Made by a program: the position numbers and the translations under genes. The notes below the pieces were generated by a model. It saw only the letters and a list, made by a program, of their open reading frames with translations. It searched no databases and was not told where the DNA came from. From Spisula solida (lineage: Eukaryota; Mollusca; Bivalvia; Venerida; Mactridae): 64,000 bases of DNA. The DNA is taken from NCBI GenBank assembly GCA_947247005.1, contig OX365949.1, positions 20,401,130 to 20,465,129 on the forward strand, given 5' to 3'. Each line of letters begins with the position of its first letter. Position 1 is the first letter of the stretch. Positions 59,010 through 64,000 of the stretch are shown piece by piece.

Positions 59010-61070
59010 TTGTCAGCTCATCAACCTGTTGTACCATTCGGCATTCTCATAGAGTATTGCGGTGGATTCCTCAGCCACTCGGTCATGATTGTGACGCAGT
59101 ATCAATATATTGATTTGGTTTTTACGTAAAATATCAATTAGGTAAAGTCTTTATTAAATTTTAATGAACATGTACAACAGTAAGTTTTTGCCAACACTAG
59201 ATTGAGGTCGCTGTTTTACAGACGCTGTGGTCCGTAACTTTGTGATTGGGACATCGTGCTTAGAAGCACTGAGTCAAAGGTCCGAATCTCGATAGGGATT
59301 TGGTGCCGATCGAGAGCGCCCGCTGGTGAGCAGACATTAATGCGAAACATAGTCACCCACTCCTTACAAGCCCCGTGCTTGCTATTAATGATTTTTTTGC
59401 GTTCGACTTAGGCAGTCGTTGTGCGTGGCCGTTCACTTTTTATCCCTGCCTAATTGACCAATGACTTCCAACTTCAAAGACGTTAACTTAATGCAGTAAT
59501 TCTCCCACTTACTAACGATTTGACCGGTTTTTTTAAAAAGGCTGGTTGTGGTGACAATACATATTACATCATTATTACATGTATTAAATAAGCATAGAGA
59601 TATGGTAGGGAATGAAGGATATTAGTGACATATATAATTAATTACGTCCTTTGTAGGACAAAGCCCGGGGTAGACCTAATAGCACTACCATAGTAGATTT
59701 GCACCGTTTGTCTTTTTTTCAGATACGGTCAACATCGGCCTATTCTTAGTTTTAGAGCACTTCTTCTCTGTAATATATAAGGTCATGGTCAAATAACCGC
59801 ATACGTGCCCTAATACGTTTTATGCGTAGTGATGAAATGGGAGACAAAGTTCGCGACTTTTGTGGACAACCCTCGTACATGTATATCTTAATAGTTGGAC
59901 CATGGTACAAGTCTACTACCATGTGAAACAAACGAAATATGTTAAAAGCAGAGTAATCCATATGATAGGACCAATGTAGTTTAAGAGATTAGTAAAGGGA
60001 GGTAACTCAATAATGTCTGTCATTGTCATGCGTCTGTGCACTGAGAAAACAATGCCCTTAACGTTGAGAATGAGTAAGTTCCCTTGACATACTTGAAATC
60101 AAAGCTGAAGAATACAGTCATTGTCGAAAGCTCATTTAATGCTGTGATTGTCGTAATTTAACGAGATTTACTTTAAAACTTGAACAAACAGCATAATTTT
60201 ATTGACGTCAATTCTCAGAAATATAAGTTGATACATTGTACATATATTGAAACCCGGGTCAGCCTGTATTTACTATGGCTACAACATTTCAGATAACATA
60301 TGTTTTATAAGACAAGGGGCAGACAGTGAAAATAATTTATAGTAAGTTCAATGTTACGTATCAGTTATTTTTGTCCCGAATTTTAATTTAATCTTTTTGT
60401 TTGAGACAAGTAATTGCATGTTACCAACCACAAAATTGATCTGATTTAACAAATTATTGTCTGAAACCAACTCATTGAACACTTTTCTCTCATAAAAATA
60501 TCTACAAATGTCAAACACGGTACATTTGCTATATTATTCGCTTATAAAATACTAGTATAGCATCTATACAGACACAAGTTAACAAATGTTGTTAAACTAC
60601 GTGATTATTGCTCCTCTAAATAAGGAGAAAAGTACTAAGCAATAAACGTATATCCTGTTTTGGAATTTTCGAATTTTATGGCAATCGGTAGGAATATTAG
60701 TTGATGTTGTGTTCTGTGCTACAATATTGTCTACACGAATCAATCTGATTTAAATAGGTATTAAACATATTTATTCAGACAAACTAAAACACATGAAGTG
60801 AAAATCTACATAAAAGTTCGAAGGAGATTACAAAAGAGCCATGTCAAGTTATCAAACTAACACCCAAAATAAAAGCAATTATAGGTAAAGTAAGATGGAG
60901 AGACAGGGCTGAATCACATGTTGTACAGAATTCGACCATTTCATAGCAAAAATACCTTAAGTTAAATCATTTAAAGAATACATGACCCACCAAAAACAAA
61001 GTCTGAGGTTCAAAAGTGGCTTTTATAACTTCTAGGAGTTATTTCAATGGTCAAATTGAACACTTTACTC
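59010..61070. other. Intergenic, no gene seen
   Basis: Weak tRNA-like head at ~59225-59300 (GGTCCGAATCTC as a poor B box) may be an old SINE. Frame 59752-59961 (minus) unsupported. Otherwise AT-rich filler. Confidence 0.5.
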
Positions 61071-61080
61071 GAACCTTAGA

Positions 61081-61136
61081 TCTTCCGCTTCCAAAGCGGA
61101 CGCCCTAGCCACTCGACCAAGGTCGCGACAATATAT
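61081..61136 (-). mobile_element. tRNA-like SINE head or tRNA pseudogene
   Basis: Minus strand has A box TGGTCGAGTGG, an anticodon-like hairpin TCCGC-TTTGGAA-GCGGA, and a partial B box GGTTCGAGTAA. The T arm and acceptor stem do not pair well, so this is not a functional tRNA gene. Confidence 0.55.
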
Positions 61137-61595
61137 GCACAATAAAGTTTGCTATCAAGCATCTATGACAAGTTTCATTGAAATTTGAGCCGTGGTTAAT
61201 CTACCGGTTAAATGCAAAGATACTTCAGTTGACACTGAACCATCCGGTTGAATGCAATGTAGATACATAAGTTGATACCAGACTTACCTTTAATGCAAAG
61301 ATCAAAAGTTTAAACCAAACTTACCGGTTAAATGCAAAGATACATAAGTTGAGGTTTACACGTGAGACAGATACGGTCATCCTTTCAATTGTCGTGATTC
61401 ACTCATTGTCTGAAAATATAAAACATACATTGTCAGTAAGGGAAACAACCCAGTTTGTAGTTTAGTAAGCTGAAAAAGGGGAAACAACTCTGTATTCAAG
61501 TTTCATTGAAAGACCGAATTCTACACTCTCTACTGCATCAAACTACACACAGCGATTACGTCACGCGTTTTCTGCTTTAAACTATACTGGTACCA

Positions 61596-62150
61596 TGATT
61601 CTACTATTGTAGACCGTGTCGGAAAACAAGACAAGCGGTACCAGTCTAACTTGAACTGTGCGCTGTGGCAAGGGAAATAAATGCGTACCGGCACCATACT
61701 ATCGTAGACCGAAAACGAGAAACGAGACAAGATGTACTAGTCTAACTTGAACTGTGCGCTGTGGCAAGGGAGATAAATGCGTACCACCACCATACTGTTG
61801 TAGACCGAAAACGAGAAACAAGACAAGCGGTACCAGTCTAACTTGAACTGTGCGCTGTGGCAAGGGAAATAAATGCGTACCGGCACCATACTATCGTAGA
61901 CCGAAAACGAGAAACGAGACAAGATGTACTAGTCTAAATTGAACTGTGCGCTGTGGCAAGGGAGATAAATGCGTACCACCACCATATTGTAGACCGAAAA
62001 CGAGAAACGAGACAAGATGTACTAGTCTAACTTGAACTGTGCGCTGTGGCAAGGGAAATAAATGCATACCACCACCATATTGTAGACGAGACAAGAGGTA
62101 CTAGTCTAACTTGAACTGTGCGCTGTGGCAAGGGAGATAAATGCGTAGGA
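61596..62150 (+). repeat. 96-bp minisatellite with alternating A/B units (~6 units)
   Basis: TTGAACTGTGCGCTGTGGCA starts at 61651, 61747, 61843, 61939, 62032 and 62111: period 96 bp, the last two shortened. Units alternate GCGGTACCAG..GGAAATAAATGCG with GATGTACTAG..GGAGATAAATGCG, a two-unit higher-order pattern. Frames at 61530-62296 (minus) derive from it. Confidence 0.88.
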
Positions 62151-62580
62151 GTTTGATACCGCATGCTGGTATGACTATCGACAAGTTGTTTTATTGGAAA
62201 CTTGTCAAAGATGTCACAGGTTGTCTCTGTTTGTATGTGCGAGGAATTTTGACGACAGAAAGTTCTCTTATTACCCACAGGAAACAGATATGACATTGAT
62301 TAATCGTGGCATGATTTTATCATCTAATTCTGCAATACAAATTATGACATGAATCAGTTTTATATATAGTTCGCCTAGGAACACAAGGGTGGATTGAAAT
62401 TATGTGCACCATTTATCAATGATGTTTATCTGTTAATTTAAGTGATTTGTAAAACCAATTTTGTCACAGTTGACCAAACCGATTCATGTTTATAAACATC
62501 ACATTATCTTGGGCGGACTGTACCTCTGCCGCGCGTTGACTCTGGTACGAGCGTTTACCCAATCTGAACTAACTCGTATC
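62151..62580. other. No gene seen
   Basis: AT-rich filler. Confidence 0.45.
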
Positions 62581-62620
62581 AATTGTATAGCATGACGTAC
62601 GTTCTACCTAATACTTATTC

Positions 62621-62642
62621 TACGGCGCTTGAAAGCGCCGTA
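62621..62642. repeat. Perfect 9-bp stem hairpin
   Basis: TACGGCGCT-TGAA-AGCGCCGTA. Followed at 62712 and 62742 by a short direct repeat CTGTCCGA.ATATCCCGAAAAA. Confidence 0.6.
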
Positions 62643-62799
62643 GTACTGTTAAGGCTTTATGTAAATGACCATGCACCAATCACAACTTCTTTCACCATTC
62701 ATCACCATACTGTCCGACATATCCCGAAAAAGTCTCAGCATGCTGTCCGAAATATCCCGAAAAAAGGCGCAGTTTAAACTGCGGATTTCTGCGGGGCTA

Positions 62800-63235
62800 T
62801 TTGCGGGCCTATGTGATTATCCAAAATTTACGTAATGATCCGTTGTTTTTTGTTTTACAGCGCGTGAATACCACCCGTTTTCTTACTAAAACTGATAATA
62901 ATAAAAACTATAATAATAAAAACTGGTACATTGTATATAAAAACTGCACTGATCATATTATATAGGTATATCTTTTGTAGAGCATTGTACACGTATACAT
63001 ACATCACGATAACCCCGATGTTCTCGTAGTACAACACATACATTCATCTAAAATATGAGATTGATAATGCTTCATAATTATGATGGTGGTACATAAACAC
63101 GAGCAATATTTATACAAGGTTTAGTTACAAGACAAGTTGCGTGGTTAATGTTCAGTGTTGTATTCCTCTTCTACGTAAATATGTCACTACAATATTTGCA
63201 TAATTAGTCTGTTCTATTATTTGCTTTCAATGGAT
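62800..63235. other. No gene seen
   Basis: AT-rich; the 62-codon minus frame at 62855-63043 is unsupported. Confidence 0.45.
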
Positions 63236-63239
63236 TACG

Positions 63240-64000
63240 GAGATTTGTCAGTGAAAATAACAGTGAAAATAACAGTGAAATTACCACTTTGTTATTTTCA
63301 CAGTTTTAGAAGCTGGTTCCAGTATCGTTCAGAAAAATAAACGTAACGTCAACGGCGCCGGGCTTTAAAATGTACGTCACGTCATCATGACGTCACAATT
63401 GTCACGTCGTGACGTTCCAATTTCGACGTGATTTTTCCAATTAAGCCAATTACGGTACACTTTAAAGAGAAATTAAAGCATATAATAAACAGAAAATTTG
63501 TTGAATTTTGGTGAAAGATCAATTTTATTCCACTCGTGATCACATAAAATTATATTTTCATTCGTGGCTACGCCACTCGTGAAAATATTGATTTTCTGTG
63601 ATCACTCGATGAAATAAAATACGATCTTACACCAAATAAACAAATATCCTCTATATCTTAAAATATAAATATAACAAAATAAATACAACTTTATATTAGT
63701 ATGTAACTATACTTCAATCTGACTTCAAAATACGTTGTTAGTAGTTTAGAAATGTTCATTTTGATAGACAATCAGAGTTAAACATGGTACATTTAAAAAC
63801 AAATGACACGAACTCGCAGAATGATTGCATTTTTACATAACGGTGAAATTACCACTTTGTTATTTTCACTGTTTTGAAGCTGGTTCCAGTATCATGCAGA
63901 AAAAGAAACGTAACGCCACCGGCGCCGGGCTTTAAAATATGCATTACGTCATCATGACGTCATAATTCTCACGTCGTGACGTTCCAATTTCGACGTGACT
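63240..64000 (+). repeat. Tandem/direct repeat with CRE-like palindromes, running off the window
   Basis: 63273-63430 recurs at 63837-64000 (about 565 bp apart): AAATTACCACTTTGTTATTT, AGCTGGTTCCAGTATC, CGGCGCCGGGCTTTAAAAT, then ATCATGACGTCA and TCACGTCGTGACGTTCCAAT. The second copy is cut by the window end. Confidence 0.8.
63509..63633. repeat. 125-bp foldback (imperfect 60-bp arms)
   Basis: GGTGAAAGATCAATTTTATT...CATTCGTGGC mirrors GCCACTCGTG...AAATACGATCTTACACC around GGCTACGCC. A foldback MITE or the centre of the repeat in which it lies. Confidence 0.75.

Noticed and set aside
61081..61136. Functional tRNA gene
   Set aside because: A box and anticodon-like hairpin are present but T arm and acceptor stem do not pair; fits a SINE head or pseudogene.
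62621..62642. Histone mRNA 3' stem-loop or rho-independent terminator
   Set aside because: Loop and stem do not match the histone consensus, no histone frame nearby, and bacterial terminators do not apply.

Overview
The window is AT-rich, repeat-dominated eukaryotic DNA. It most likely comes from a bivalve mollusc, perhaps a heterodont clam. This rests on an animal SK-type potassium-channel exon with a good splice acceptor, an APE-type LINE, tRNA-derived SINEs, many MITEs and minisatellites, and repeat families (the AAGGTCACTGTGACCTT type and the GGGGTATATTGATTT/CCGTCCGTCC type) that I associate from memory with clam genomes. There is no bacterial gene organisation. Almost all short open frames here are chance frames inside repeats.

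Layout. (1) 0.3-33 kb is a mosaic of one large non-coding repeat system. A ~1.1-1.8 kb 'core' occurs five times in the same orientation (about 1.8, 11.6, 18.1, 23.4 and 31.4 kb). Around it lie long arms that occur in both orientations: forward at 0.7-1.8 and 7.5-10.1 kb, reversed at 4.0-4.9, 14.3-14.9 and 24.8-26.9 kb. Later insertions sit in this mosaic: a 1.25 kb TIR element (5.2-6.4 kb), a SINE (17.2-17.4 kb), a dead LINE (19.7-23.4 kb) and a 1.5 kb TIR element with a target duplication (27.4-28.9 kb).

(2) 34.1-53.0 kb holds a direct segmental duplication of about 8 kb (34.12-42.37 and 45.24-53.04 kb). The copies share a 36-bp minisatellite, a 26-bp minisatellite, a 72-bp tandem array in which each unit carries a CRE-like TGACGTCA palindrome, a small MITE and relics of a reverse transcriptase. 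One MITE is present in copy 1 and absent from copy 2, giving a filled/empty site pair with a TA target duplication. The spacer carries a tandem repeat rich in ERE-like and DR1-like nuclear-receptor palindromes.

(3) 53.06-54.59 kb, minus strand, is the only convincing protein-coding gene: one long exon encoding all six transmembrane segments, the K+ filter, the calmodulin-binding region and the C-terminal coiled coil of an SK/KCNN-type channel. The duplication ends about 20 bp past its stop codon.

(4) 54.6-64 kb is intergenic, with a TTA-flanked Harbinger-like MITE, two tRNA-derived SINEs, a diverged copy of the copy-1 MITE, a 96-bp minisatellite and a foldback/CRE-rich repeat at the right edge.

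No operon-like or pathway relationships exist here. The only functional unit I can defend is the channel exon. The repeats are of interest for their architecture and for the transcription-factor-like palindromes they carry. All identity statements are by eye, not computed.
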